From Taibaiella chishuiensis (GTDB lineage: Bacteria; Bacteroidota; Bacteroidia; Chitinophagales; Chitinophagaceae), in contig NZ_PYGD01000005.1 of NCBI RefSeq assembly GCF_003014535.1, forward strand, positions 62,001 to 126,000: DNA of 64,000 bases, in the 5' to 3' direction. Position 1 is the first letter of the stretch. Each line of letters begins with the position of its first letter. The translations under genes were made by a program, and so were the position numbers. The notes beneath the pieces are model-generated. The model was given only the letters and a program-made list of their open reading frames with translations, did no database searches and was not told the origin of the DNA. This document shows, in pieces, positions 9,490 through 19,666 of the stretch.

Positions 9490-12400
9490 TTACCAGGTAT
9501 CACCAGCCATGATCAATACCTGGCTTTCGTTACCGTATTTCAATTCTTCTACAAAACGCTCCAGTCCATCTTCCAGCGGGATCATTGCGATACCCCTCCG
9601 GTCATATTCTTTTTCCAGCGAGGCCGAAACCATACCGGCGCCTTTCCAGGGGCCCCAGTTGATCGCGGTTACCCGGCCTTTGATTTTTTCCTTCAGGGCC
9701 CAGGTATAACGGTCCATAACACTGTTGGCCGCCGCATAGTCGGTCTGGCCCCGGTTACCGTATACCGATGCGATACTGCTGAACAGGACCACGAACTGTA
9801 CATCTGCTCTCAACTCTTCGATCAGCACGCGCAGAGGCGTTACCTTGGTGGTAAATACGCGTTCGAAAGATGCTGCGGTTTTATGTTGAAAAAGTTTGTC
9901 TTCCAGCAAACCGGCACCATGTATTACACCGTCGATACGGCCATGATCTCGGTATACCTCGTGTATAAAATCGCGCAGGGCCGGCTCGTCCCTCAGGTCA
10001 AGCGAGCGGTAGGTAACCCGGGCGCCGTTGCGTTGCAATGCCTGTATCGTTTGCAGGATCTGGTTATGCTTAAACAGCTCCTGTGCTTTCTTTTCGATCC
10101 CGGCAGGCGATTTCAATACCCCTTCCGCAATCAGCTGTTTCCTGATCTCTTCCTTCGTATTGCAGGCTGTATACCGGCCATCGTTGTGCTGCTGCGGATC
10201 GGGCGAACGACCCACCAGGATATAATGACAGGGATAGTCTTTTGCGAACCGGTTGGTCAACTCCGCAGTAATGCCCTGCGCACCGCCAAACACCAGTACT
10301 ACGGCCTCTTTGTCCAGGTCGGGCATTGCCGCACCGGCACTACGGACCAGGTCTGCAGGCACCAGGTTATAATAATGTCTTTCCGTACCCCGGTACACTA
10401 TTTCTGCAGGAGCATCGGTATACAACAATTCCTGTAATACGATCCGGGCAAAGGCTTCGGGCTCCAGCACCGACTGCAGGCTGATCATGCGGCATCGGGT
10501 CTGCTCCAGCTCGCGGTCGAGGCTCTTCATCAGACCGGGGTAGCCCTGGTAACGACGCAGCATTTTAAGATCGCCCTGCTGGTTCATATGCCCTGTAAGA
10601 TCGCTGAAGGTAAAGATCCAGGATGCCTTTTCGGGGTTGAGTTTTTTTATAAGGGAAAAACCCTCCATAATGTTATAAAGCCGGGCAGAGGCGTGCGCGT
10701 TGATAATGATCAGCCCATCGTATTGCTCCAGGTTATCGTCCATGGTTACTAAACTGGCAATTGCTCCCTGTGCTTCGAGCACCTGTTTTACGGCGATCGA
10801 AATCAGCCCCTCATCGTCGGTGATGGCCAGGCGCCGCCCCTGCAGTAATCCGGGGTCGGCCGTCGCCGTTTGTGCGGCGGTTATTTCAAAACGCATTCTC
10901 GATATCCTGCTTGCTGCATGTTTATATTCCGGTTTAATACCGTCGTCGATAATCTGTTGCGCCTCTTCGACCGGGCTGGGGTTACGGCCCTCGTTCAACC
11001 AGCCCAGCAAACCGCTCAGGGTTTTAATGGCTGCCAGTTGCTCCATCATATCCTCTTCGTTACCGTCGCTGCCGCTCCAACCTATTGCCAGTTGCAGGGC
11101 GCCGATAATCTCCATGCGTTTAATGGAGTCGATGCTCAGGTCGGCTTCCAGGTCGAGCTCGAGCCCCAGCATATCGACCGGGTATCCCGTCTTGTCGCTT
11201 ACCGTCTGTAATAGTATAGAACGCAGGTCGAATGCAGGTTGCGCTGCAGGCTGCACTGTGGCCGGTTCCGCCTGTGCCGTATTTGTTTTGATCCAGCCGA
11301 TCAGGCTATTTAAGGTTTTGATAGCAGCCAGTTGTTCCATCATCTGCTCTTCTGCCGCTCCCGAGGTATTAAAACCACCCAGGCGATCCCGCAACTCCCC
11401 GATAATCTCCATGCGTTTAATAGAATCGATGCTCAGGTCGGCTTCCAGGTCCATTTCCAGTCCCAGCATCTCGTTGGGATAACCGGTTTTATCGCTGACT
11501 ACATCGAGCAGCAGCGCCTTTACATCGGTAACTGCCACGGGTAAGGAAGCCGCCGGTGCCGCCATCATCGTTTGTGCCGGGGCAACGGGAATTACCGGTT
11601 GCGGTTGGACAACTGGCATTGTATTCAGGTGCATAGGGGCAGTCGTCACCGGCTGTCCCAGGTAGCTCATCATGACGTCCCGCTGGGCCTGGATCATCAT
11701 TTTCATACCATTCAGGTATTCCAGCATCATTTGATCGGCAGCAGCAGTATGCCCTTGTGTCATAGTAACGGTTTGATGATTGAGTTGAAGAGGTTGTACG
11801 ATAGGTAACGCGCCATGCGCCGGTAGTTTGCCGGAGGCGGGCAAGGCCTTATGCCCATCCACATGCCAGAGTGCAGGGCTTTTACGGTAGCGCTCCGGTT
11901 CGTCGATCATTACCTGGCGGGTATTCCGGTCTTTAAACAACTGTTGCAACTGAACGGTACGGCCCGTAGCCTGGTAAGCCGCGATCGTGCCCAGCAGGAA
12001 GCTTATACCGCCCTGGTCCTTTTCTTCGGTATGCAATACCAACTCGTCCTTACCCAGGATCGAACGGGTAAGACCGGCCAATACTTTACCAGGGCCGGTT
12101 TCTATAAATACCCTGGCGCCGGCTGCATACATCAGTTCTATTTCTTCGGTAAACCTTACCGGTTGTACCAGGTGCTCCGCCAGTCTTTCTTTGATCGCTT
12201 GCGGTGCTGCCGGGTATACACCGGCGGTAGTATTCGACCATACCATCAGCTTCGGCGTATGGAAAGGTACCTGCTCCAGGGCTGTTGCAAACAAGGCTTT
12301 GGAACCCGACAGCAGCGGACTGTGGAAGGCGCAGGCTACCGGCAATTGTTTGAACGATATCTTTTCTGCCTTCATGCGTTCCATCAACTGTTGCATAGCG

Positions 12401-15400
12401 GCTGTAGTACCGGCCAGCACCGCTTGTTTGGGTGCATTAAAGTTAACGGCCCATACCTCAGGTTCGTTTTCGATAAGTTGGGCCAGCGCATCGGCAGGCA
12501 GGCTTACCGCCGCCATAATACCCTTATCGTCGCCCACGGCGTCGAGAATGGACTGCGCCCGCGCCGCGCTCAGGCCCACCAGCTCCGCGGCGTCGAAAGC
12601 ACCGGCAAAACACAGGGCCGGCAACTCTCCGTAACTATGACCGGCCACCATGTCAGGCACAATACCTAATGATTTGAGGTATTCGGCAATGGCCAGGTCT
12701 ACAATGCCCAATAAAGGCTGGGCATTACGGGTATCTTTTATCCGTGCTGACTGCGCTTCGCGTGCTGCATCGCTAAAGACCGCATCGGGAAACAGGACTT
12801 GCCCGTAGTGCTTATGCGTGGCCAGCAGGCGCCGCATAACCGGGAAGGCCACGAACAGCTCCCGGGCCATATCGATACGCTGGCTGCCTTGTCCTGAAAA
12901 AAGGAAAGCAAGCTTGCCTTCTTTCTTTTGTGTACGATATACACCGGCGGGCGCAAGTCCCTGTGCGGCTGCCGACATGCGGTCGAGCAGTACAGCAGCA
13001 CTGCCGGCTACAATGCTCAACTGTACGGGCATTTCGTTGTATACCGCCAGGCTGTAGGCAATATCTCTTAAACTTATGGTATCGTTGCTCTGCAACAACG
13101 CCGTTACTTTGTCCATTACCTGCAGCGCTTCCTCCATGGTGGTGCCGCGGAACACGAAAAGCTCGGCCGGCCAGGCTTCCAGCGCTGTAGCATCCGGTGT
13201 GGCCTTGTGGCTTTCGAGCACGGCATGGAAATTGGTACCACCAAAACCGAAGGCACTGATGCCCGCCCGGCGCAGGCTATCGGTCCAGATGCCGGCAGCG
13301 GCGTTAAAGGCAAAAGGACTGGTGGCGGCATTGAAATAGGCATTGGGTTGTTGCAGGTGTATGGTAGCGGGTTTTACTCCGTGGTATACCGCCAGGCTGG
13401 CTTTAATAAGCCCGGCAAGCCCTGCAGCGCATTTAGTATGACCAATCTGGGTCTTTACCGATCCCAGGTGGGTTTGTGCCGGCAAGGCGCCGGCATGCAA
13501 CAGCATATCCGTAAGTGCACTAAGCTCGGTTTTGTCGCCTACTACGGTACCGGTACCATGCGCCTCCAACAGGCCCAGGCTGGCCGGCGATATGCCCGCC
13601 TGTTCGTAGGCGCGCTCCAGGGCGCTGATCTGGCCTTTCTTACGGGGTGCGGTCAGTCCAAGGCTTTTGCCATCGCTGCTACCGCCCACCCCCTTTATAA
13701 CGGCATATACCCGGTCGCCATCGCGTGTGGCATCTTCCAGTCTTTTCAAGACCACTATGGCCACACCTTCGCCCAGGGCAATACCGTCGGCCGCTGCGTC
13801 GAATGTAGCGCAGCGCCCTTTGCGGGACAGCGCATGGGTGCTGGAAAACATCAGGTAGTCGTTGATACCGTTGTGGAGATCTACACCACCGGCCAGCACC
13901 ATATCCGACTTTTCGAGTATCAGCTCCTGGCAGGCCAGGTCTATAGCCGCAAGCGACGAAGCGCAGGCGGCGTCTACCGTATAGTTGCGGCCGCCCAGGT
14001 CAAGCCGGTTGGTAATCCTGCCGGAGATCACATTGGCCAGTACACCGGGGAAGGAGTCCTCGGTAAGCTTAGGCAGTGCACGATCCAGCTCAGCGGGCAT
14101 TTCGCCGAATACCTGTTTAAAATAATTCCGGAATCCATAACTGTTGGCCAGGTCGTTGCCGCCTTCGGCGCCCAGGATCACGGATACGTTTTCTGCGTTG
14201 AAGTTGCCGTCTTTATAACCTGCGTTTTCAAGCGCCTGTTTGGCTACCAGCAAACTCAACAGCTGGCTGGGTTCGATAGCAGCAAGCGATTGCGGCGGTA
14301 TACCAAATTCGAGCGGATCGAAATCGATACGCGGGATAAAGCCGCCCCATTTGGAATGCGACATATCTTCCGCATCGGACCTGGGGTTAAAATACAGGGT
14401 TTTGTTCCAACGGTCGTTGGGTACTTCGGTTACGCTGTCGGCGCCCGTAATAATATTACGCCAATAGGTTTCGATATCTTTTGCCCCGGGGTAAATACAG
14501 GCCATGCCCACAATAGCGATGTCCAGCGCTTTACCACGCTTTTCAGGCAGGGCAGGCAATACAGCCTGTTCTATAAACCGGTAAGTAGCTGTTGTTACGG
14601 ATTCGTGCAGTTCGTGCAGGCTCAGGGTATCCTGGTGCATAGCCGTTACCTGCCCGATCATATACATACCGTTGTTCAGTTGTGCGGCAGCATCCAGGTT
14701 TACCAAACCGCTTTGCTGCCGTTCTATACCTTTGGCTGCGATACGCAGGCGGCCTACATTCAGCTCCTCAAGTTGCTTCCAGATCTCTTTCTTATCCAGG
14801 CCTTCGCGGTTAAGGCGTTCTTTTTCTTTATTAAAAAAATCGGCAAAGGGAGAATACAGGCAACGGGTTTCGTGACCCGGCGCCGTTTCCAGCAATACAG
14901 TTTCCTGCTGCCGGATAGCTTGCTGCTGGAATTGTTCCAGCACCGCACCGGTTTGTACCGCCTCATGGGTAAAGATATAAGCCGTGCCCATGAGCACCCC
15001 TACCTTGGCGCCCCTTGCGGTAAGCGGGGCAGACATGACGGCCACAAAGGCCGCGGATAAAGCATCGTGGATGCCACCGGCAAAAAACATACTGGTACCG
15101 GTAAGATCGTCTTCCTGCAACAGGCGTTCGATCTGTTTTTCCCAAAGCACGGTACTGGTAAGCGGACCTACGTGGCCGCCGCATTCCCGGCCTTCGAATA
15201 CAAAATGCCGGGCTCCTTCGCGCAGGAACATATCAAGCAATACCACGGAGGGTACATGCAGGAATACTTTTATGCCGAGCTTTTCCAGCGGCTTGGCCTG
15301 CGAGGGCCTTCCCCCGGCAATAAGCACTACAGGCGGGCATTCTTCCCGTATCAACGCCAATTGTTCCTCGCGCAGTTCGGGCGGCGCAAAACCCAATATG

Positions 15401-16479
15401 CCTACTCCCCAGGTATTGCCGGCCGCCAGGGTCTTGGTTTGGCGTACCAGTTCCTGCGCCTGTGGTCCCTTAAGCAGGCTGAGCGCTACGAAGGGCAAAG
15501 CACCGGCATTGGCTACTGCTGCTGCAAACCCGGGCACATCGCTTACACGGGTCATGGGCCCCTGAGCAATAGGATAAGTAATGCCAAGGTCCTGCGCCAG
15601 CGTATTGCCGGGCCGCAGGGCGTCCTGGGCGCGGGCCTGTTGCAGGTGCCCGTGCATCGCTTCGCGCAGGGCGAATACCAGGTGTTCTATTTTTTTATAA
15701 CGGTTAGCCAGGCTGGCCGCAAAAGCCACGTCCTGTCCCAATGGCAACAGGTTAGTGGTAATATCCCATCCACCGAGCAATGGCCGGATGGACTCAAAAT
15801 CCGCTCCGGCGGGTAATACCGGCGAGTCGGGACGTAACAATACCCTGTAGTTATCGATGATGCGCGTTTCGCTGCCATGCAGTTTTTCCGCTATCTTTTT
15901 AATGGCTTCGGGCGCAGCGCATTCGCGAAACAGCACCAGTTGGCTATCCAGCACCACGCCTTTGGCGCCCAGTGCTTTGGCAGCCGCAGCAGTATGTATA
16001 CCCATACCGCCCTGCAGGTAAATATCGATGTTGTTTACCCGGGCAATAACGCGTTGAAAAAGGATAAAAGCCGACTCTTCGCCTACTTTACCCCCGCTTT
16101 CGTTACCCTTAACGATCAATGCAGCGGCCCCGGCAGCAGCGGCATCTATGGCTTCCTGCAGCGTTGTAACCTGGTATACCCGGCTGATATGCCCCTCCAT
16201 GGGTACAACCGTATGCAGGGACCAGGGTGCAATGACCAGCACTACGTTTTGCGGTAGCAGTACGGGCTCCGGTAAGGCGGTAACCATTTGGATACCGAAA
16301 AGATCACGGTCCTGTTTCGCGATCGTTTCCAACGCCTTAAGAGTTTCATCCGTATTCCAACCCAGGTGTATTACGGGGAAGGCGCCGGCCTTCGATGCGG
16401 CTAAAGCCAGGTGCACATCCGGCTTTTCAAACGGGGAAATAATCAGTATATCGGATTCGGAAAATTTATTGCGCTGCAT
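9490..16479 (-). CDS. PUFA/secondary-lipid synthase subunit: NMO-NMO-KS-AT-ACP-ACP-KR
   Basis: This 2329-residue protein begins with two FMN-type TIM-barrel regions. The first (1-about 270) keeps QGGMGIHTAAAAKALGAKGV but has SGGK (Lys131) where the family has GGH. The second (about 285-620) has ECGGHVG (His436) and FAGGIHDALSA, like PfaD enoyl reductases and nitronate monooxygenases. Next come a full KS (about 650-1095; Cys839, His974, His1014), an AT (about 1190-1490; GQGSQ, GHSYGE with Ser1282, AFHSP), and tandem ACPs with Ser1686 and Ser1785 in LEADLSIDSIKRMEI, the PUFA-synthase carrier signature. A KR ends the protein (about 2055-2329; GGAQGIT, Ser2235, Tyr2248, Asn2252). All domains appear usable except the first barrel. 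It should make iteratively elongated chains, with enoyl reduction supplied in cis. Confidence 0.95.
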   Translation of the reverse strand: MQRNKFSESDILIISPFEKPDVHLALAASKAGAFPVIHLGWNTDETLKALETIAKQDRDLFGIQMVTALPEPVLLPQNVVLVIAPWSLHTVVPMEGHISRVYQVTTLQEAIDAAAAGAAALIVKGNESGGKVGEESAFILFQRVIARVNNIDIYLQGGMGIHTAAAAKALGAKGVVLDSQLVLFRECAAPEAIKKIAEKLHGSETRIIDNYRVLLRPDSPVLPAGADFESIRPLLGGWDITTNLLPLGQDVAFAASLANRYKKIEHLVFALREAMHGHLQQARAQDALRPGNTLAQDLGITYPIAQGPMTRVSDVPGFAAAVANAGALPFVALSLLKGPQAQELVRQTKTLAAGNTWGVGILGFAPPELREEQLALIREECPPVVLIAGGRPSQAKPLEKLGIKVFLHVPSVVLLDMFLREGARHFVFEGRECGGHVGPLTSTVLWEKQIERLLQEDDLTGTSMFFAGGIHDALSAAFVAVMSAPLTARGAKVGVLMGTAYIFTHEAVQTGAVLEQFQQQAIRQQETVLLETAPGHETRCLYSPFADFFNKEKERLNREGLDKKEIWKQLEELNVGRLRIAAKGIERQQSGLVNLDAAAQLNNGMYMIGQVTAMHQDTLSLHELHESVTTATYRFIEQAVLPALPEKRGKALDIAIVGMACIYPGAKDIETYWRNIITGADSVTEVPNDRWNKTLYFNPRSDAEDMSHSKWGGFIPRIDFDPLEFGIPPQSLAAIEPSQLLSLLVAKQALENAGYKDGNFNAENVSVILGAEGGNDLANSYGFRNYFKQVFGEMPAELDRALPKLTEDSFPGVLANVISGRITNRLDLGGRNYTVDAACASSLAAIDLACQELILEKSDMVLAGGVDLHNGINDYLMFSSTHALSRKGRCATFDAAADGIALGEGVAIVVLKRLEDATRDGDRVYAVIKGVGGSSDGKSLGLTAPRKKGQISALERAYEQAGISPASLGLLEAHGTGTVVGDKTELSALTDMLLHAGALPAQTHLGSVKTQIGHTKCAAGLAGLIKASLAVYHGVKPATIHLQQPNAYFNAATSPFAFNAAAGIWTDSLRRAGISAFGFGGTNFHAVLESHKATPDATALEAWPAELFVFRGTTMEEALQVMDKVTALLQSNDTISLRDIAYSLAVYNEMPVQLSIVAGSAAVLLDRMSAAAQGLAPAGVYRTQKKEGKLAFLFSGQGSQRIDMARELFVAFPVMRRLLATHKHYGQVLFPDAVFSDAAREAQSARIKDTRNAQPLLGIVDLAIAEYLKSLGIVPDMVAGHSYGELPALCFAGAFDAAELVGLSAARAQSILDAVGDDKGIMAAVSLPADALAQLIENEPEVWAVNFNAPKQAVLAGTTAAMQQLMERMKAEKISFKQLPVACAFHSPLLSGSKALFATALEQVPFHTPKLMVWSNTTAGVYPAAPQAIKERLAEHLVQPVRFTEEIELMYAAGARVFIETGPGKVLAGLTRSILGKDELVLHTEEKDQGGISFLLGTIAAYQATGRTVQLQQLFKDRNTRQVMIDEPERYRKSPALWHVDGHKALPASGKLPAHGALPIVQPLQLNHQTVTMTQGHTAAADQMMLEYLNGMKMMIQAQRDVMMSYLGQPVTTAPMHLNTMPVVQPQPVIPVAPAQTMMAAPAASLPVAVTDVKALLLDVVSDKTGYPNEMLGLEMDLEADLSIDSIKRMEIIGELRDRLGGFNTSGAAEEQMMEQLAAIKTLNSLIGWIKTNTAQAEPATVQPAAQPAFDLRSILLQTVSDKTGYPVDMLGLELDLEADLSIDSIKRMEIIGALQLAIGWSGSDGNEEDMMEQLAAIKTLSGLLGWLNEGRNPSPVEEAQQIIDDGIKPEYKHAASRISRMRFEITAAQTATADPGLLQGRRLAITDDEGLISIAVKQVLEAQGAIASLVTMDDNLEQYDGLIIINAHASARLYNIMEGFSLIKKLNPEKASWIFTFSDLTGHMNQQGDLKMLRRYQGYPGLMKSLDRELEQTRCRMISLQSVLEPEAFARIVLQELLYTDAPAEIVYRGTERHYYNLVPADLVRSAGAAMPDLDKEAVVLVFGGAQGITAELTNRFAKDYPCHYILVGRSPDPQQHNDGRYTACNTKEEIRKQLIAEGVLKSPAGIEKKAQELFKHNQILQTIQALQRNGARVTYRSLDLRDEPALRDFIHEVYRDHGRIDGVIHGAGLLEDKLFQHKTAASFERVFTTKVTPLRVLIEELRADVQFVVLFSSIASVYGNRGQTDYAAANSVMDRYTWALKEKIKGRVTAINWGPWKGAGMVSASLEKEYDRRGIAMIPLEDGLERFVEELKYGNESQVLIMAGDTW

Positions 16480-17351
16480 AGGTAAAAATTGGAGATAAAA
16501 TATTATCCTATTTGGTTAATGATAATATTACTTTGGTGCAATATAATATTATGTGTTTTTTTCAATATATATAAACTAAGCCGCGGGCAAAAATACTTCG
16601 AATTATCGTTATTCTGTTCATCTAAAGATGTATTATCTAAATTATTTTTTTGAAAAGCATAATTTATTAACGAAATAATAAATTATAAATAAATTATCCT
16701 AATAACCTTAAAACCAACATTTTAAATAGAAATAACTGTTTTTAAAATTCTCCTTTACGTATTAAAATATAGAATTTGAAACATACTTAAATTTCCTATT
16801 CAATCGGTATTGCAACGGCTGCTGCTACCGTTCGTTATGACGCTTTTTTGCACCAGGGAAATACAGCATCCACCGTTAAAAAACTGAAATATGTTCAAGT
16901 TTATTATTGTAATTAATTATAATAAAAAAGCCAGTAGCGGTTTTTCATAACACATTATTTAGATTGATATGCCAATACTTTATACGAATACAAAACATAA
17001 ATGAAATCATAATACATATAGACTTTGTGGGTATATTTCAGAATCCCAAAATCTGAACTGATGTACTATAGATATGGCAAGCTAATTATAGATTATATTG
17101 ATACCATAAAGGGTATACAAGAAAGGTAACGCCATCAACCAAACACGCATAAAATATAATTACAAGACTATATTACCAGCGATAAAATGCAGCAAAATAC
17201 ATGCCACAGACCACGGGCCGCAGGGACATATACAGGTGGGCAAAGACCTTTAATCAAATGCTTTCGGGGAATGTTGTAGTGTACAACGATGCGGAAGGGA
17301 ACAGCGTATGCCTTAGTAGATAAGCATGCGGGTAAATCAGGCACAGATTTT
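16480..17351. other. AT-rich intergenic region upstream of the synthase operon
   Basis: About 870 bp have no supported gene. The first 700 bp are strongly AT-rich compared with the GC-balanced genes on both sides; the last 160 bp return to normal composition. Apart from the candidate promoter near 16540-16595, no repeat family or RNA structure was recognised. Its length and composition suggest a large regulatory region or a remnant of horizontal insertion at the operon boundary. Confidence 0.5.
16538..16567 (-). promoter_or_regulatory. Candidate promoter of the synthase operon
   Basis: On the minus strand TATTG (16567-16563) lies 17 bp before TATATTGC (16545-16538), a one-mismatch fit to the Bacteroidota -33 TTTG / -7 TAnnTTTG promoter, about 60 bp upstream of the synthase ATG. 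A perfect TATTTTTG at 16595-16588 is an alternative -7 element but lacks a good -33 partner. Three copies of ATAATATT or AATATTAT fall between the promoter and the start codon and could be regulator sites. The region is very AT-rich, so chance matches are likely. Confidence 0.3.
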
Positions 17352-18461
17352 TTACTGACCCGAGGCGATCATAGAGGCCGGCGCTTCTTCGGGCAGGGGA
17401 ATGCCTTTGCTCACGGCGTGCTCACAAACGAAATGTTCGTCCAGCAGGCCGGCTATGGTGGCAGCAACCTGCTTCTGGTACAGCACCTGTGCTGTTTTAA
17501 TCTCGCCCAGGGGTTGAATACCCGGGCCCAGCATGGCAATCCAGATCTCGCGGCTGCCACCAACCAGGAAGAGGTGATCGGTCCAGGTATTGGGTTTACG
17601 CCCGCGGCCATGATCGGTAGTAATAATAAAGGTGGTATTGTCTTTATATACCGGGTCGGCCTGGACCATATACCAGAGTTCGGCGATCATCCGGTCGACC
17701 TTGGCAATAGACTGGAGGTAACGGTCGTATTGCCCGTGGTGGGCAAACTCGTCGGACTCGCCAAAGGCAAGCAACATAACTTTGGGATGTTGCTGCTTGA
17801 CATATGCTTTAGCCCCCAGGAAAGTAAGCTCGTCGTAGCGGGTATGACATTTATCGGCAACACTGTCCTGCAGCTTATTGATCGCCGCGAACACGGCATT
17901 GCTGTCCGCACCTTCGAGCGCCTCATAACCGCTGTTGACCGGGAAGCCGCTGCGTTTTTCATTAAGGATATAGGGAAAAATATTCCAGGAAGTAAAGGCA
18001 GCTACCTTGCCCTGGAAACGCGGGCGCTTGTTGAGAAATTCGAAGATATTGGTATTGCGGTTGCTTACCGGGGTATTAGGCACAAAACGCCTTGAAGCAA
18101 AACCGGTAAACATTTCGCAGTAACCGGGGTAGGAAAATTTGTAAAAATTGGAGACATTCATTTTGTTGCCCAGGCGGCGGTTGCCATACAACTGGCCTTT
18201 ACCGGCAACAATGTTCCAGAGAAAAGGCATGAGCTTTTTGCGACGCTCCGTGGTATTATCGTCCCAATACATTTGCTTCAGCAAAACGGGATCGGTTACA
18301 TACTCCCGGTTGCCGACAATCGCTTTATCGGCGCCACCGAATACTTCCTGCCACCGCAGGCCATCGATAGTGATTATGAAGACATGCTGTGTTTTTGGGC
18401 TGGTCTGTGCACGGACAGCAAAGGCGCCACACAACAACAGGAAAAGGACAGGCAGTTTCAT
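17352..18461 (-). CDS. Secreted alkaline-phosphatase-superfamily hydrolase
   Basis: This 369-residue protein has a type I signal peptide (MKLPVLFLLLCGAFAVRAQ). It has metal-binding signatures of the alkaline phosphatase / nucleotide pyrophosphatase / sulfatase superfamily: an N-terminal ITIDGLRWQEVFGG, a nucleophile region SYPGYCEMFTG around residue 110, GESDEFAHHGQYD, and ITTDHGRG near the C-terminus. It should be a two-metal phosphoesterase or phosphodiesterase acting in the periplasm or at the surface; the substrate is not evident. A second secreted phosphoester-type enzyme follows the same direction just upstream, so the pair may scavenge or remodel phosphoesters. Confidence 0.82.
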   Translation of the reverse strand: MKLPVLFLLLCGAFAVRAQTSPKTQHVFIITIDGLRWQEVFGGADKAIVGNREYVTDPVLLKQMYWDDNTTERRKKLMPFLWNIVAGKGQLYGNRRLGNKMNVSNFYKFSYPGYCEMFTGFASRRFVPNTPVSNRNTNIFEFLNKRPRFQGKVAAFTSWNIFPYILNEKRSGFPVNSGYEALEGADSNAVFAAINKLQDSVADKCHTRYDELTFLGAKAYVKQQHPKVMLLAFGESDEFAHHGQYDRYLQSIAKVDRMIAELWYMVQADPVYKDNTTFIITTDHGRGRKPNTWTDHLFLVGGSREIWIAMLGPGIQPLGEIKTAQVLYQKQVAATIAGLLDEHFVCEHAVSKGIPLPEEAPASMIASGQ

Positions 18462-18542
18462 CGGGGAAAGTTTTACAAAATAAAGCAGGTTATGTAACCA
18501 AACCGTAAGGAAAATGTTATGCTATTACTATGTACGCAATCA

Positions 18543-19397
18543 TCAGTTCGTATGCGTCAGGACAGTCGTTTCCGGGTTCCGGCTTAACAGGAACATCTTA
18601 AGTTTTTCCAGTTTATTCGTATTGATCAGGTCTACCCCGCAGTCGAGCAGTGCACGCCATACCGTTTCTTTTTCGGGCGATGCCCACAGTCTTACCTTCT
18701 TACCCTGCCGGTGTGCAAACTGTACGAAAGCGCAAAGCCGCTTCTTCTGGGCCTGGGGCATACTGCCTGTACCATCCCAGTCGAGCAGCCGGGTATAACG
18801 GCAGCTGGCAATGGGAAATACATCACTTACCGAGGTATCATTAACTGTCTTACGCAGGTCCTCATCGATAAAGGCCAGCCGGTTGCGCGCTGCGAGCAGG
18901 CCGGAAGGTTTGCGGCCGGTAAGCACTACGGTAACCTGCCGTTGTATGATCTGTCCGTCGTTATACTCGGTAAGCATGTGCCGGTAGCGTTCCAGTAGCG
19001 GCGCCAGCACTTTATAGGTTTTGGAGGAATTGGTTTTAATATCGATCATAAGGATCAGCGGGCGGTTGTCGCCTGCATAGACCGAGCCGCCATGGCTGCG
19101 TACCCGCTCCTCGATAGGTTGCAGGTACAGGCGTTCGAGCGTGCGCCTGCGGTTGTAAAACACCGGGTGCAGTACATGCGTTACGATCAATGCGCCGCGT
19201 TGCAGGTAAATATCGGCCTCGACATGGGTAAAGCCGTTGTCCAGCGCATCGTGCAGGGGGCGCTTATGCCAGTAATCGTTATGGGCAAAAGCATTCGGCA
19301 ATACGACACATTGTGCATGCAACTCCTTATATCTTGCCGGTATCAAAAACAGGAACAGGTACAACAGGCTGATCCTTACAGGAGCGGCAGGCGTCAT
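18543..19397 (-). CDS. Secreted GDPD/PI-PLC-like phosphodiesterase
   Basis: This 284-residue protein has a signal peptide (LLYLFLFLIPARYKELHAQ). The mature start AFAHNDYWHKRPLHDAL, followed by GFTHVEADIYLQRGALIVTH, has the HxD/E layout of glycerophosphodiester phosphodiesterase and PI-PLC TIM barrels: His, Glu-Ala-Asp and a following His. The C-terminal DLINTNKLEKLKMFL matches the GVD-x-INTD ending of the GDPD fold. This branch resembles the AIM6/PLC-like group rather than classical GlpQ, so the substrate is uncertain. A perfect TACTTTTG (minus strand, 19422-19415) sits 18 bp before the ATG and may be its -7 promoter element. Confidence 0.8.
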   Translation of the reverse strand: MTPAAPVRISLLYLFLFLIPARYKELHAQCVVLPNAFAHNDYWHKRPLHDALDNGFTHVEADIYLQRGALIVTHVLHPVFYNRRRTLERLYLQPIEERVRSHGGSVYAGDNRPLILMIDIKTNSSKTYKVLAPLLERYRHMLTEYNDGQIIQRQVTVVLTGRKPSGLLAARNRLAFIDEDLRKTVNDTSVSDVFPIASCRYTRLLDWDGTGSMPQAQKKRLCAFVQFAHRQGKKVRLWASPEKETVWRALLDCGVDLINTNKLEKLKMFLLSRNPETTVLTHTN

Positions 19398-19666
19398 GGA
19401 ATATTCTTTTGTCGCAAAAGTACCCGCGCTCTGTCATCGGAATATTAATTCGGTATCAACTAATTTTTAAATGTTGCTACCATCAACTATCCTGTAATGC
19501 CCGTTCAGCAAGCCATACAGGTATAGATATAAAGTTTGTATTATCACAATATTAATTATATAATATTTCCGGGTTAGTAAAATATCATCTGTATGTTATG
19601 TTTACTTTCCGGTGATTTTACGGTGCAGGTCCTGCTATAAGTTTGCGCTCATATTACGATTACCTG

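Noticed and set aside
13207-15060. 617-residue open frame on the plus strand
   Set aside because: It is antisense to the KS and barrel region of the synthase, has no recognisable domain, and its composition is that of a shadow frame.
5135-16479. Enediyne-type PKSE
   Set aside because: The fused phosphopantetheinyl transferase is reminiscent, but the domains are split over two proteins, there are two KS and two AT domains and fused FMN barrels, and no enediyne accessory genes are nearby.
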